Shown one piece after another: positions 34,609 to 43,792 of a stretch of DNA of 64,000 nucleotides (positions within the stretch are counted from its first letter, which is position 1; every line of letters begins with the position of its first letter). The translations under genes were made by a program, and so were the position numbers. This DNA is from UBA4802 sp964509195 (GTDB lineage Bacteria > Spirochaetota > UBA4802 > UB4802), in NCBI GenBank assembly GCA_964509195.1, contig CAZDWJ010000001.1, positions 1-64,000 on the forward strand. Direction: 5' to 3'. Below the pieces are notes generated by a model that was not told the DNA's origin, did not search any database, and saw nothing but the letters and a program-made list of their open reading frames with translations.

Positions 34609-35358
34609 ATGGCATCACGAAACAAAGGCATTCAGCTAATGATCAACAAGATTGAGAAAGCTCCTGATATTCCAAGCATGGTGGTTTCACAAATAATTGA
34701 ACTCATTTCTTCAGGTGTTTTAAAGCCAGGCGATAGGCTCCCTTCAGAGCTGGAAATGACACGGCGCTTTGGTATCAGCCGTATATCATTACGTGAGGCA
34801 ATGAAGCTACTGGAAGCAAAAGGCTATATTGAATCACAGGGCAGAAAAGGGAAATATGTAAAATCTGTTGTTGACGATGCAATTAAAACTCCAATAGAAG
34901 GACTAATCCAGATTGACCACAAAAAAATATGGGAGTTACTGGAAGTACGACGTATCATCGATGCTGAAGCCGCAGCATTGGCAGCATTACGCGCAAATGA
35001 GGAACAACGAAGGAAACTTAACTCATTCAGAACCCAGATTGAACTTATGGGAGTTGAAAACCTTATCCAAAAACGTGAGGGTGGAAAATTTTATGCTCAA
35101 TTTTACAATCACCTTTATGAAGCCACCAATAATACCATCTTTGCTCACATACTTAACGCTATATCAACCATTTTACGGGGAGTTCTTCCCTATAGCCGTG
35201 AAAAATTAGCCAGAGTTAAAAACACATCACGTGATATCTATGAACACCATATCAAGATCCTGGATGCTATTAACTCACACAAACCTGACCTGGCACGCGA
35301 AGCTGTAGTTGAGCATATAGACTATCTTGAACGCACATTGAAAAAAATATTAAAATAA
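34609..35358 (+). CDS. GntR/FadR-family transcriptional regulator
   Basis: 249 residues. N-terminal winged helix (about 20-90): VVSQIIELISSGVLKPGDRLPSELEMTRRFGISRISLREAM. C-terminal FCD ligand-binding domain (about 105-240) with RRIIDAEAAALAA and the His-containing FYNHLYEATNN and HHIKILDAI, which suggest a metal-bound carboxylate ligand. The target is unknown; no catabolic operon is adjacent. A terminator-like hairpin follows. Confidence 0.92.
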   Translation: MASRNKGIQLMINKIEKAPDIPSMVVSQIIELISSGVLKPGDRLPSELEMTRRFGISRISLREAMKLLEAKGYIESQGRKGKYVKSVVDDAIKTPIEGLIQIDHKKIWELLEVRRIIDAEAAALAALRANEEQRRKLNSFRTQIELMGVENLIQKREGGKFYAQFYNHLYEATNNTIFAHILNAISTILRGVLPYSREKLARVKNTSRDIYEHHIKILDAINSHKPDLAREAVVEHIDYLERTLKKILK

Positions 35359-35373
35359 AATGGTTACCATTAT

Positions 35374-35401
35374 AGTTGGGCGCATGGTAATGCGTCCAAC
35401 T
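35374..35401 (+). terminator. Terminator-like hairpin after the GntR gene
   Basis: 12-bp stem (35374-35385 with 35390-35401, one G-U) and a GGTA loop, followed by a short T-rich stretch. Confidence 0.55.
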
Positions 35402-35516
35402 TTACTCAATGGTATATATTTTTAATTAAAACCAAATCCCTTAAAATATAAATTTATTTTTTAATATCTTTCTTTAAAACTCATAAATTTTACAGTAACA
35501 ATACTAAATTTATTCC

Positions 35517-35545
35517 TTGACGCGTACGAAAATTTTTGTTATTAT
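35517..35545 (+). promoter_or_regulatory. Sigma-70 promoter of the thioredoxin reductase operon
   Basis: TTGACG (35517-35522), 17 nt, TATTAT (35540-35545), 34 bp before the ATG. Confidence 0.6.
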
Positions 35546-35578
35546 TTTGCAATAAATTTTCACATAAATGGTGAACCT

Positions 35579-36562
35579 ATGGAATTAACTTTCAATCTAC
35601 CAGGACTTGAAACAATTGAGCAACGTACCGTTCCTCTTGACAGTGCCACTTTGTACGATGTTCTGATTGTTGGCGGTGGCCCTGCTGCCATGACTGCTGC
35701 AGTATATTGCATGCGTAAAGGTGTGAAAACAGGGCTTATTACCCTTGATATAGGTGGACAGGTCGCCGAGACTTCAACAGTTGAAAACTACATGGGTTAC
35801 CGACATATTGAAGGCATTTCACTGGTACAACGCTTTAAAGAACAGGTGGAACAATTTGAAATTGGTTTTTTGCAAGGTTACAAGGCCACAAGAGTAATTG
35901 ATGGCAATATAAAAAAGGTAGAGTGTGAGGACGGAAACACCTATCAGGCAAAATCAATAATTATAACCACCGGTAAACGCTGGCGCAGGCTCAATGTCCC
36001 CGGTGAAGCTGAGCTTACGGGTAAGGGGGTTGCATACTGTGCCATCTGTGATGCCCCTCTTTTCAAAGACAAAGATGTTATTGTTGTTGGTGGTGGCAAT
36101 TCAGCAGTAGAAGCTGCTATTGATCTTGCAAAGTTAGCCACATCGGTAACCGTTGTTCAACTCCTGCCATCACTAACTGCGGATAAAGTGCTTATCGATG
36201 AGCTGTCAAAATTTACCAATGTTACAATACTGTTTGAACATGAAATTAAAGCAATACACGGAAACAATGCAGTTGAATCTGTGACAGTACGCAATATAAA
36301 AACTAAACAAGAGAGTACTCTGTCGGTTCAAGGAGTTTTCATTGAGGTAGGTCTTGTTCCAAACACTGAACTTGTTAAGAATGTTGTTGCATTGAATGAA
36401 TATGGTGAAATCATTATTGATTGCAGTTGCAGGACATCGCGTCCTGGAATTTTTGCTGCTGGTGATGTAACAGCAGTCCCTTATAAACAGATAATCATTG
36501 CTGCAGGTGAAGGAGCAAAAGCAGCATTATCTGCCTGCGATTATGTTTTAACCAATAAATAA
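35579..36562 (+). CDS. trxB: Thioredoxin reductase-like flavoprotein
   Basis: 327 residues. FAD site VLIVGGGPAAMTAAVYCMRKG after an N-terminal extension of about 28 residues. NAD(P) domain (about 120-245) with redox-active CAICDAP and VVVGGGNSAVEAA. The C-terminal FAD motif is IFAAGDVTAVP. DIGGQVAETSTVENYMGY resembles the reductase part of AhpF. It is followed 21 nt downstream by a double-thioredoxin-fold protein, which is its likely electron acceptor. Confidence 0.9.
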   Translation: MELTFNLPGLETIEQRTVPLDSATLYDVLIVGGGPAAMTAAVYCMRKGVKTGLITLDIGGQVAETSTVENYMGYRHIEGISLVQRFKEQVEQFEIGFLQGYKATRVIDGNIKKVECEDGNTYQAKSIIITTGKRWRRLNVPGEAELTGKGVAYCAICDAPLFKDKDVIVVGGGNSAVEAAIDLAKLATSVTVVQLLPSLTADKVLIDELSKFTNVTILFEHEIKAIHGNNAVESVTVRNIKTKQESTLSVQGVFIEVGLVPNTELVKNVVALNEYGEIIIDCSCRTSRPGIFAAGDVTAVPYKQIIIAAGEGAKAALSACDYVLTNK

Positions 36563-36583
36563 TACTTTTATAGGAGGTTTTCC

Positions 36584-37225
36584 ATGCCACTTTTTGACGA
36601 AAAAGTATCAGCTCAACTTTCACAGCTGTTATCAAAAATCAAAGATCCAATAATAATTAATTTTTTTACCCAGGAAATTGAATGCCCAACATGCCAGACA
36701 ACTCATCAATTTGTTGAAGAAATAGCACGCCTCAATAACAAGATTACACTTAATATTTATGATCTAATTAGAGATGCTGAAATTGCAAAAGAATATAAAA
36801 TCGATAAAGTTCCCGCAATCGTAATAACTGATTCAAAAAAAATTATTAAAGGCGTACGGTTTTTTGGGATACCTGCAGGATATGAAATCAATTCATTCAT
36901 TTCAGCGTGTGTCGAAGTGTCAGGGATAAAAGAATCAATGCCCGACTCGGTACTTTCCCGTATAAAAAGCATAGTGAAGCCAATTCACATTCAGGTATTT
37001 GTGACACTCACCTGCCCCTATTGTCCGGGTGCAGTTGCAACCGCTCATAAACTTGCAATAGAAAATCCAAACATTACTGCCGATATGATAGAAAGCACAA
37101 CCTTTACGCCCCTGGCAATAAAACACAATGTTTCTTCTGTGCCAAAAGTAGTGATTAATGATATCTATGAATTTATTGGTGCGCAGCCAATTAACGTATT
37201 TTTAGATATGATCGAGAAGATTTAG
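36584..37225 (+). CDS. Double-thioredoxin-fold disulfide oxidoreductase (PDO-like)
   Basis: 213 residues with two thioredoxin folds. The first (about 15-105) has CPTC in TQEIECPTCQTT; the second (about 125-210) has CPYC in LTCPYCPGAVATA, with cis-Pro segments KVPAIV and SVPKVV. Two active CxxC sites are typical of the protein disulfide oxidoreductases of thermophiles and archaea. The AhpF N-terminal domain has a similar fold but only one CxxC. Paired with the upstream reductase it forms a complete redox relay. The ATG follows AGGAGG by 7 nt. Confidence 0.85.
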   Translation: MPLFDEKVSAQLSQLLSKIKDPIIINFFTQEIECPTCQTTHQFVEEIARLNNKITLNIYDLIRDAEIAKEYKIDKVPAIVITDSKKIIKGVRFFGIPAGYEINSFISACVEVSGIKESMPDSVLSRIKSIVKPIHIQVFVTLTCPYCPGAVATAHKLAIENPNITADMIESTTFTPLAIKHNVSSVPKVVINDIYEFIGAQPINVFLDMIEKI

Positions 37226-37237
37226 GTGTGCAAAAAT

Positions 37238-37321
37238 TGCCGCGAGAGGGATTCGAACCCTCACAGGCGTACACCCACCAGACCCTGAACCTGGCGCGTC
37301 TACCAATTCCGCCATCGCGGC
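37238..37321 (-). tRNA. tRNA-Leu (anticodon CAG)
   Basis: 84 nt on the minus strand. Acceptor arms GCCGCGA/TCGCGGC, T-loop GGTTCGAATCC, a long variable arm, and anticodon stem CCAGG/TCTGG around loop TTCAGGG, giving CAG, which reads CUG. CCA is not encoded. Confidence 0.93.
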
Positions 37322-37431
37322 TTGTTGATAGTATTGATTTTATCACATCATGTATTTGTCAAATAAAAATTTATTGAATTAACTAAATAAATGCCCTCTG
37401 CAACATTGTTTCGATACACACAGCATTGTGT

Positions 37432-38685
37432 TCATACTCGTTCCAGTTTCACTAACTCTTCATACGTTTCTCTATTACGTATAAGCCGGTGCCTATCTCC
37501 TTCTACCAGTACCTCAGCAGGCAATGGATGCGAATTGTATCTGGATGCCATTGCCATACCATAGGCTCCTGCTGATAATATAGCCAAATAATCTCCTGGC
37601 TCAATATATGAAATCTCTCGTTCTTTAGCAAAAAAATCACCTGATTCACATATAGGGCCAACGACATCAACAATCTCACTTCCCTCACGTAACGTTACAT
37701 TTGATATTTGCTGATAGGCTTGATACAGTGTTGGCCTTATTAAATGATGCATCCCAGAATCAACAATAACAAATGTTTTTGTATCAGCTTTCTTCTTATA
37801 CTGCACCTGTGTAATCAATGCTCCACTACTACCTGAAATATACCTGCCAGGTTCAATTATCAAAAAAACATTTTTCTTGTTAACAGTCCTGCGAATAATT
37901 TTAGCCCATTTGTCTATATCAAGCGACTCTTCATTATGATATTGTATCCCAAAACCGCCACCCAGATTCAACGTTTTACATTCAGTTGCACCCATTGCCT
38001 TCAGTTCTTCCATCACTGCCATAGCTTTTTTACACGCTTCCTCAAAGGGCTCCACTTCTGTAATCTGAGAGCCTATATGGACATGAAGTCCTGTTAACTT
38101 TACATGTGTCATATTCTTTACTACATCTATAACTTTTGGTAATAAATGCATGGAGACGCCAAATTTATTTTCTTTTTTACCAGTAGTAATATAATGATGC
38201 GTGTTGGCTTCAACATCAGGATTTAGCCTTATAGCAATACTTGCAATTTTATTCATCCTACTTGCTATGGTATTAATTCTTTCAATTTCAGGCAATGATT
38301 CACAATTAAACATCCTAATCCCAGTCGAAAGCGCCATCTCAATTTCTGGCGTAGTTTTCCCAACACCTGCATATACAATTTTTTCAGGTTCAATACCTGC
38401 AGCGATAGCTCTGTATATTTCACCTCCTGATACGACATCCATTCCGCATCCTAACTCATGCATCATCCGTAAAATGTTAATATTTGAATTTGACTTTACT
38501 GAATAGCAAATCAGATGAGGATAGCCGGATAATGCTTCATCAAGCTGTGTGAACTTATCAACAAAACATCGTGAAGAATACACATACACTGGCGTGCCAT
38601 ATTCTCCTGCAATTTCTGCTAATGAGACATTTTCGCAATACAGCATTCCATCCCGATAAGTAAAATATTCCCTGAAAGAGTTCAT
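37432..38685 (-). CDS. lysA: Diaminopimelate decarboxylase
   Basis: 417 residues. PLP-dependent last step of lysine synthesis. The PLP Lys lies in LICYSVKSNSNINILR (about residue 58). GGGFGIQYHNEE binds PLP phosphate, EPGRYISGSSGALIT is conserved, and the partner-subunit active site GPICESGDFFAKER is intact. Its ATG overlaps the greA stop (ATGA), so translation is coupled to the long GreA protein. Confidence 0.96.
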   Translation of the reverse strand: MNSFREYFTYRDGMLYCENVSLAEIAGEYGTPVYVYSSRCFVDKFTQLDEALSGYPHLICYSVKSNSNINILRMMHELGCGMDVVSGGEIYRAIAAGIEPEKIVYAGVGKTTPEIEMALSTGIRMFNCESLPEIERINTIASRMNKIASIAIRLNPDVEANTHHYITTGKKENKFGVSMHLLPKVIDVVKNMTHVKLTGLHVHIGSQITEVEPFEEACKKAMAVMEELKAMGATECKTLNLGGGFGIQYHNEESLDIDKWAKIIRRTVNKKNVFLIIEPGRYISGSSGALITQVQYKKKADTKTFVIVDSGMHHLIRPTLYQAYQQISNVTLREGSEIVDVVGPICESGDFFAKEREISYIEPGDYLAILSAGAYGMAMASRYNSHPLPAEVLVEGDRHRLIRNRETYEELVKLERV

Positions 38686-41378
38686 GGCTTATATTTTCCA
38701 ATTGATTCAATAGTATACTGTTTAATCTGTTCATTTTTCCGTATTTCTACCACATCACCTATTTTTTTGCCCAGCAATGCCTGTGCAATCGGTGAACGAT
38801 ACGACAATATACGCTTTTCAAAATCTGCATCCCATGGTCCAAGAATAGCAAACGTTTCCTTTTCGCCATCTCCTGAAATGGTTACCACTGTACCAATACT
38901 CACTTTGTCTGTTGAGACAGTGTTCAAATCAAGTATCTGTGCCTTTTTAATCTCACTTTCCAGTTTATTTATATCTCGTTTGAGTATCGACTGTTTTTCA
39001 AGCAATGCATTATATTCAACATTTTCACGCACGTCTCCTGTTGCATCCGAAACTTTTGCAAGCTCTTTAGAAATAGCGGCTAATTCAACATTAACAAGCC
39101 GGTTGAGTTCCTCCTGTTTACGGGTAAAACCTTCCTGTGTTGTGATTAAAACCTCAGCATCAACTTTCCACTCCTCTTCTGTGGTCTTCTGCAATGGTTT
39201 AAAATCTCCAAATCGGGATTTTATAATGTCCAGAAATTTCTCCCTCATCGAATCATCAACATAAGATATACCGCTAAATATATCATACACCTTACCTAAA
39301 AACTGTATATCAAAGGCATTCACCATATCTTTCAGTACAGCTGCATCATTATCAAAGATAATGTCCAGAGCCAGATTTTTAAGCCTGCTTCCTTTTTGCT
39401 CAATCTTCTTAAGTTCATTCATTAATCTGAACAATGTCAGTACCAGTTGTTCACGGGAATAATCCAGCCAATCATAATCCCATGATTTCGATAGCAGATT
39501 CTTTGCGACCCACAGGAATATTTCGGGGAATTCCTTAGCACCAACAAGTGCTTGTTCCACAAACCTGTTAATGATCCCATATTCATGGGAACGAATCAGA
39601 ATATTAACAATATACTTATGTATTCTGACTGGTGTTTCAAAAAGTATTTGCGAATAAATATCAGCCCAGTCTTCTCTGGCTTCCTTAATAAGATTAATTA
39701 AATCTTTTTTGTAATCATAAGAACCTATCTTACGCGATATTGATGGTAGATCCTGTGATTCCTTTACTATAGCAAGCATATTCCTGTATGCCTGATCAAG
39801 CTTAAGCTTTTTAGCATCAATAAACTTACTTAAACCATTGAGAATAAAATATGACAAGATCTTTCTTGTAATCGAATCACCTTTCAGTTCTAAAGAAAAA
39901 TAATCAACAAAGAATTGAGCTACTGCAACTCCTTCATTGGCATCGATATTATTTACAAATTCGATTGCAACATCAAGTTTTTCAGTAAACGAATCTGTTT
40001 TAAGAAAATTATCAAGCAATTCATCTGCAAATGTAAGCGGTTTATCCCGCATTATAACGACATCTTTCTTTTCCGGTGAAATGCCAAACAAAGGTGATTT
40101 TTTAATTTCAGTCCTCTTGTTACTCCACCATTTTGCCCATGCTTTTTCACTTACAAAATCTGGTATCAGTTCTTTTTTGATATCTGCTAATGCAATACTG
40201 CCATTGTATGAACGTATCAGAATCTCAAAAAATTGCAGGAAGTCTTCTTCAAAAAGTTTTTTAAGGCCTTCATAGTCCTCATACTTTAACACCTGTATAT
40301 GATCACTTTTAAGAGGTGTTAATGCCTGCAAAGCCATCTGCACAGACATCTGGTGCCCTGGTTTTTCCTTAAAATCAATAATTATATTATTAGGTGTTAT
40401 ATCTACAATTCTTCCAACACCCCAGCTTCTATGCCGCACATAATGACCTTTATCAAAAATGATACTGTTTTCAAAATCCTGTATAGCATGCTTTACGGGA
40501 TATTTGAAATTGTTAAGCTTTGATAACTTTAAAAATAACTGAAACTGTGAATGTGCTCCATATTTTTTCTCGTATAATTTTACTAAATCCCTGCGAGCAG
40601 CTGTATCATTTGGAGTATATTCAAGTATTTTCTTTAGTATCTGTATTGACTGATCCGGGTGTTCTTCGTCTTTGTATTTGTGAAGCAAGACCTTTAACAA
40701 AGAAGCTGTCAATTCATACTGCCTTGCTTCAATAAGCATCCTTTCAATTCTTTCAAAAAACTGAATATCCTCCCACGATACCTGTACCAGCTTATTCCAG
40801 AGATCAGATATTTCATCATATAGTCCATTCTTAATATGCCCCTCAATCGAAAGCTTCATGTACTGAATACTTTTCTGTTTATCCTCATCTATCAAAGCCA
40901 CTGCCAGTTTTTTTGCGACTTCAGCGTCAAATCTGTCTATTTTTAAAAGATTTTCCCACACCGGGATAGCTTCCTTGCTCCTGCCTAAACGCTCAAGGCT
41001 TGTTGCAAGTGATTTTAAAGCAAAACTGCTTTCTCCATGTTCCAGCACCTTTTCAGAAAGAAGCCCAACGATAACCCATTTATGATATTTTTGATACATA
41101 TCTATAAGTCTGCGCATTTCCATCTTATCATCAATAATATCAAGATGATAACCCGTTAAGCCAATAAGATATGATGCGACAATTGAATCAGGATGATTCT
41201 GTATATGCTCCTTGCATATATCCCTTACTTCCTTCACAATGCCGGCAGCCACAACAGAATTAAAGAGATCATCAAGTATTCTGAATCGTGATATACCTAC
41301 ATCTTTAGGGTCAAGCCTTCCCCACATTTCTTCCTTAAACATTGAATGTACACGTTCAATCAATTTTTCCTTTTCCAT
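38682..41378 (-). CDS. greA: Long GreA-family transcript cleavage factor with N-terminal solenoid
   Basis: 898 residues, against about 158 for ordinary GreA. Residues 1 to about 290 are TPR-like helical repeats (SIVASYLIGLTG, ALKSLATSLERLGRSKEAIPVWENLL). A small beta domain near 310-360 has RHRSWGVGRIVDI. A helical middle follows. The C-terminal GreA part starts near 735 with the coiled coil (GDVRENVEYNALL, carrying the acidic tip residues) and ends with the FKBP-like domain (GTVVTISGDGEKE, SPIAQALLGKKIGDVVEI). Spirochaetes such as Treponema have this long form. It rescues backtracked RNA polymerase; the role of the solenoid is unknown. Confidence 0.9.
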   Translation of the reverse strand: MEKEKLIERVHSMFKEEMWGRLDPKDVGISRFRILDDLFNSVVAAGIVKEVRDICKEHIQNHPDSIVASYLIGLTGYHLDIIDDKMEMRRLIDMYQKYHKWVIVGLLSEKVLEHGESSFALKSLATSLERLGRSKEAIPVWENLLKIDRFDAEVAKKLAVALIDEDKQKSIQYMKLSIEGHIKNGLYDEISDLWNKLVQVSWEDIQFFERIERMLIEARQYELTASLLKVLLHKYKDEEHPDQSIQILKKILEYTPNDTAARRDLVKLYEKKYGAHSQFQLFLKLSKLNNFKYPVKHAIQDFENSIIFDKGHYVRHRSWGVGRIVDITPNNIIIDFKEKPGHQMSVQMALQALTPLKSDHIQVLKYEDYEGLKKLFEEDFLQFFEILIRSYNGSIALADIKKELIPDFVSEKAWAKWWSNKRTEIKKSPLFGISPEKKDVVIMRDKPLTFADELLDNFLKTDSFTEKLDVAIEFVNNIDANEGVAVAQFFVDYFSLELKGDSITRKILSYFILNGLSKFIDAKKLKLDQAYRNMLAIVKESQDLPSISRKIGSYDYKKDLINLIKEAREDWADIYSQILFETPVRIHKYIVNILIRSHEYGIINRFVEQALVGAKEFPEIFLWVAKNLLSKSWDYDWLDYSREQLVLTLFRLMNELKKIEQKGSRLKNLALDIIFDNDAAVLKDMVNAFDIQFLGKVYDIFSGISYVDDSMREKFLDIIKSRFGDFKPLQKTTEEEWKVDAEVLITTQEGFTRKQEELNRLVNVELAAISKELAKVSDATGDVRENVEYNALLEKQSILKRDINKLESEIKKAQILDLNTVSTDKVSIGTVVTISGDGEKETFAILGPWDADFEKRILSYRSPIAQALLGKKIGDVVEIRKNEQIKQYTIESIGKYKP

Positions 41379-41709
41379 ATCTGCCTCTCATAATGAACAT
41401 ATTATTGTATATGTCATCATATTATAAAATATTAATATATGTATACTTTAAACCAATACCTTTGCCCCTACTAAATACTACCTGGCCCTTCAATGTAAAT
41501 ATATAAAAAATTTAGCCCATCAATTATAAATATTAAGGAAGGAATAAAAAGATTTCCTGGTAATGTGTAAACTGTATATTTACTATATCAAAAAAGCAAG
41601 AACTTTTATTAGATAACCTACAATTCTTCATAAAAACCAAACACCACGACTCGCGCGGTGCTTGATTTTTATCAAATTTTCAAAATATATATACTTTATA
41701 ACTTTATGC
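41379..41709. other. Intergenic region between flaA and greA
   Basis: Holds the flaA terminator (separate entry). The rest is AT-rich with no clear feature. Confidence 0.5.
41632..41663 (-). terminator. Terminator of the flaA operon
   Basis: On the minus strand AAGCACCGCG pairs with CGTGGTGTTT (10 bp including two G-U pairs), followed by GGTTTTTA. Confidence 0.6.
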
Positions 41710-42543
41710 TTATTTTGTTCCCCCACTATGTTGTTGCATTAATTGATGCAGATTCTGTCCATCAAAATTAACCTCAAAGGTATCTGTAAGAACCTTTAGC
41801 TGATCAAAAAACAGGTAAACATTTTCATTCCCAGCTTCAGGTTTTGCGCGTATTACAAAACGCACAATTTTAGTAACACGTGTTTGCGGATAGGTGTTTG
41901 CTTCCTGAGGAACATATTCAGGTATATACGCAATTAAAGGCCTCCACCCAACATATTTCAAAGATCCCATCTTTAAAATATGTACATCGCCTTTATAATC
42001 TTTAACCCACACTTCTAATTCGTAATCATGCCCTCTGCTATGCACCCATACTGAAATTGCCTTGGCTCTTCCGGGAAGTTGAATAGCCCTTTCCTGAACA
42101 TCCTGTCCCACCCGCGAATCATATGTCATCACCTTCTTCGTTGGGTCATCCCATTGTACTTCTAATGGAGGTAATAAATGTACTGAATTAAAGCCAGGAT
42201 ATTTAAACCTGAACTGAATGCCAATACATTTCTTCTTTTCTAATCCTTTATTGATTGGGCTCCATTTTTCAGGGACCAAATCCGCCGGACCGCCATCAAC
42301 ATATTTTAATTCCAGCAACGGAACGGGATCCTTTTTTGGGTCCTGATGTTTTTTAGGCACAGTTTCCAAAACCCAATCTCCAGGATTTTCAAAATCTTCA
42401 ACCACAAGTGCACTAAGTTGGTGCGCACTTATATCAGGTTGCACATTGGTAACAATTCTGGATTGTGCTTTTTCAGGGAAAATCCCTACACACACCATAC
42501 CCATTATTACAACAAGTACTGCAATACAACGTGTATATTTCAT
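41710..42543 (-). CDS. flaA: Flagellar filament outer layer protein FlaA (FlaA1-like)
   Basis: 277 residues with signal peptide (about 1-30, CVGIFPEKAQS). Sheath protein of the periplasmic flagellum. Typical FlaA features are VVEDFENPGDWVLE, IQFRFKYPGFNSVHLLPP, AISVWVHSRGHDYELEVWVKDYKG and YLFFDQLKVLTD. Preceded by GGAGG 7 nt before the ATG. Second gene of a FlaA pair, 42 nt after the first, as in Leptospira flaA1/flaA2. Confidence 0.9.
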   Translation of the reverse strand: MKYTRCIAVLVVIMGMVCVGIFPEKAQSRIVTNVQPDISAHQLSALVVEDFENPGDWVLETVPKKHQDPKKDPVPLLELKYVDGGPADLVPEKWSPINKGLEKKKCIGIQFRFKYPGFNSVHLLPPLEVQWDDPTKKVMTYDSRVGQDVQERAIQLPGRAKAISVWVHSRGHDYELEVWVKDYKGDVHILKMGSLKYVGWRPLIAYIPEYVPQEANTYPQTRVTKIVRFVIRAKPEAGNENVYLFFDQLKVLTDTFEVNFDGQNLHQLMQQHSGGTK

Positions 42544-42585
42544 ATTATTGCCTCCGAGGTCTCTTATTTGTCAACATAATTCGGT

Positions 42586-43317
42586 TTACCAGTTATCCCT
42601 GATATATGGATCGCCAGTAAATTCTGACAGGTCAGTGATAACCCTAAAATTATCTAAATAAAAGTAAAAGGTACCAGGGACTTCGTATAAATCACTTTCC
42701 ACAAAGAAGGAAACAAAATGCAAATTTTTATCCAGTAACGCATACCCTGGACTCTGAGGTAACCAGCCGGGAATAACTACTGATAATTCTCGCCAACCCC
42801 AGAAATCAAGCCTTCCTATTTTAATTTTATGGATAGCTCCTTTGTAATCGCGAAGCTTTATATAAAGCGTATGCCTGAATTTTCTGCCTAAAGCCCAAAC
42901 TTTCACTTCTTTCGCTTTTCCTCGGATAATGTATTCGTTGGGCGGAAAAACTTCAACCCTGTCAAATCCCCGGTCCAGATAATATGTTTTAACACCCAAA
43001 ACAAATTTATTTTCGTGAGTAATACCGTTATCATCAGTAATTGTATCAGGATAGTTGATTTCATTTCCATTGTCATCTATGGGACGCGGTTTTCCTGGAA
43101 TTTTTCTTATTTTGGTATCACCAATAGGGCATGTTGCAACTGCACGCCAGTCCTCACATGCTTCAAAATCATCCATCCAGTCTTCGACTAAACCTGTTTG
43201 CTGTTTTTTTGGTTGCTGCGCTTCCTGCGCCTGCACCATTATATTGCCTCCACCGACCATTAATACCAGACTACCGATGGCAAGCGACAATATAAAAGCT
43301 TTGACCTCCCTTCTCAT
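42586..43317 (-). CDS. flaA: Flagellar filament outer layer protein FlaA (FlaA2-like)
   Basis: 243 residues with signal peptide (about 1-30, ending near MVQAQE). It shares the FlaA core with its downstream neighbour: VEDWMDDFEACEDWRA, VKVWALGRKFRHTLYIKLRDYKGAIHKIKIG and FYLDNFRVITD. It probably coats the FlaB core of the periplasmic flagella and affects filament helicity. Start preceded by AAAGGAG, 6-nt spacer. Confidence 0.88.
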   Translation of the reverse strand: MRREVKAFILSLAIGSLVLMVGGGNIMVQAQEAQQPKKQQTGLVEDWMDDFEACEDWRAVATCPIGDTKIRKIPGKPRPIDDNGNEINYPDTITDDNGITHENKFVLGVKTYYLDRGFDRVEVFPPNEYIIRGKAKEVKVWALGRKFRHTLYIKLRDYKGAIHKIKIGRLDFWGWRELSVVIPGWLPQSPGYALLDKNLHFVSFFVESDLYEVPGTFYFYLDNFRVITDLSEFTGDPYIRDNW

Positions 43318-43792
43318 TGTCGACTCCTTTAATAAAAAGATTATAAAACAATATCGCTATTATGTTACACTCTTATCATACTGCTATGATATCATATACA
43401 TAATCGGAAAAAAAAGTAAAGAAATTTAATATTAATTTGATATCATAGTCATTATAGCAAATATTTAATACCATTGTAAAGCCAATGTCACCACTATTAA
43501 ATACTGTTGACTTTCGATAGTATGTGATAACACTTTATGAATGTCAAGAAATTAATATTTATTTCTTTTTTAATAATTTATTTACATACAATTATTATTG
43601 ATTTTTTTATCCATTCATGACAACAATTTATAACTTTAATATTTTTACCATATACTATTCAATGTGATAATAGCATACTAATAAAAGCAATAGTTACTGT
43701 AGTACTTTTTTATTGAAAACACGCAAAATGCAGTTTTAAAACAATTCATTTCATTATCTAAAACTACTATATACTATATGTGAGAGTGCAAG
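43318..43792. other. Divergent intergenic region, flaA2 and metF
   Basis: AT-rich. Contains two GATATCATA sites (about 43385-43395 and 43440-43448), the first inside a TATGATATCATA palindrome, and an AATAGTTACTGT copy of the dispersed motif near 43686. No consensus promoter or riboswitch is recognised. Confidence 0.4.

Noticed and set aside
35374..35401. GntR operator reading of the 12-bp inverted repeat
   Set aside because: It lies directly after the GntR stop codon and behaves better as a transcription terminator.
43318..43792. SAM or cobalamin riboswitch upstream of metF
   Set aside because: I could not find conserved core sequences of either class in this AT-rich gap.
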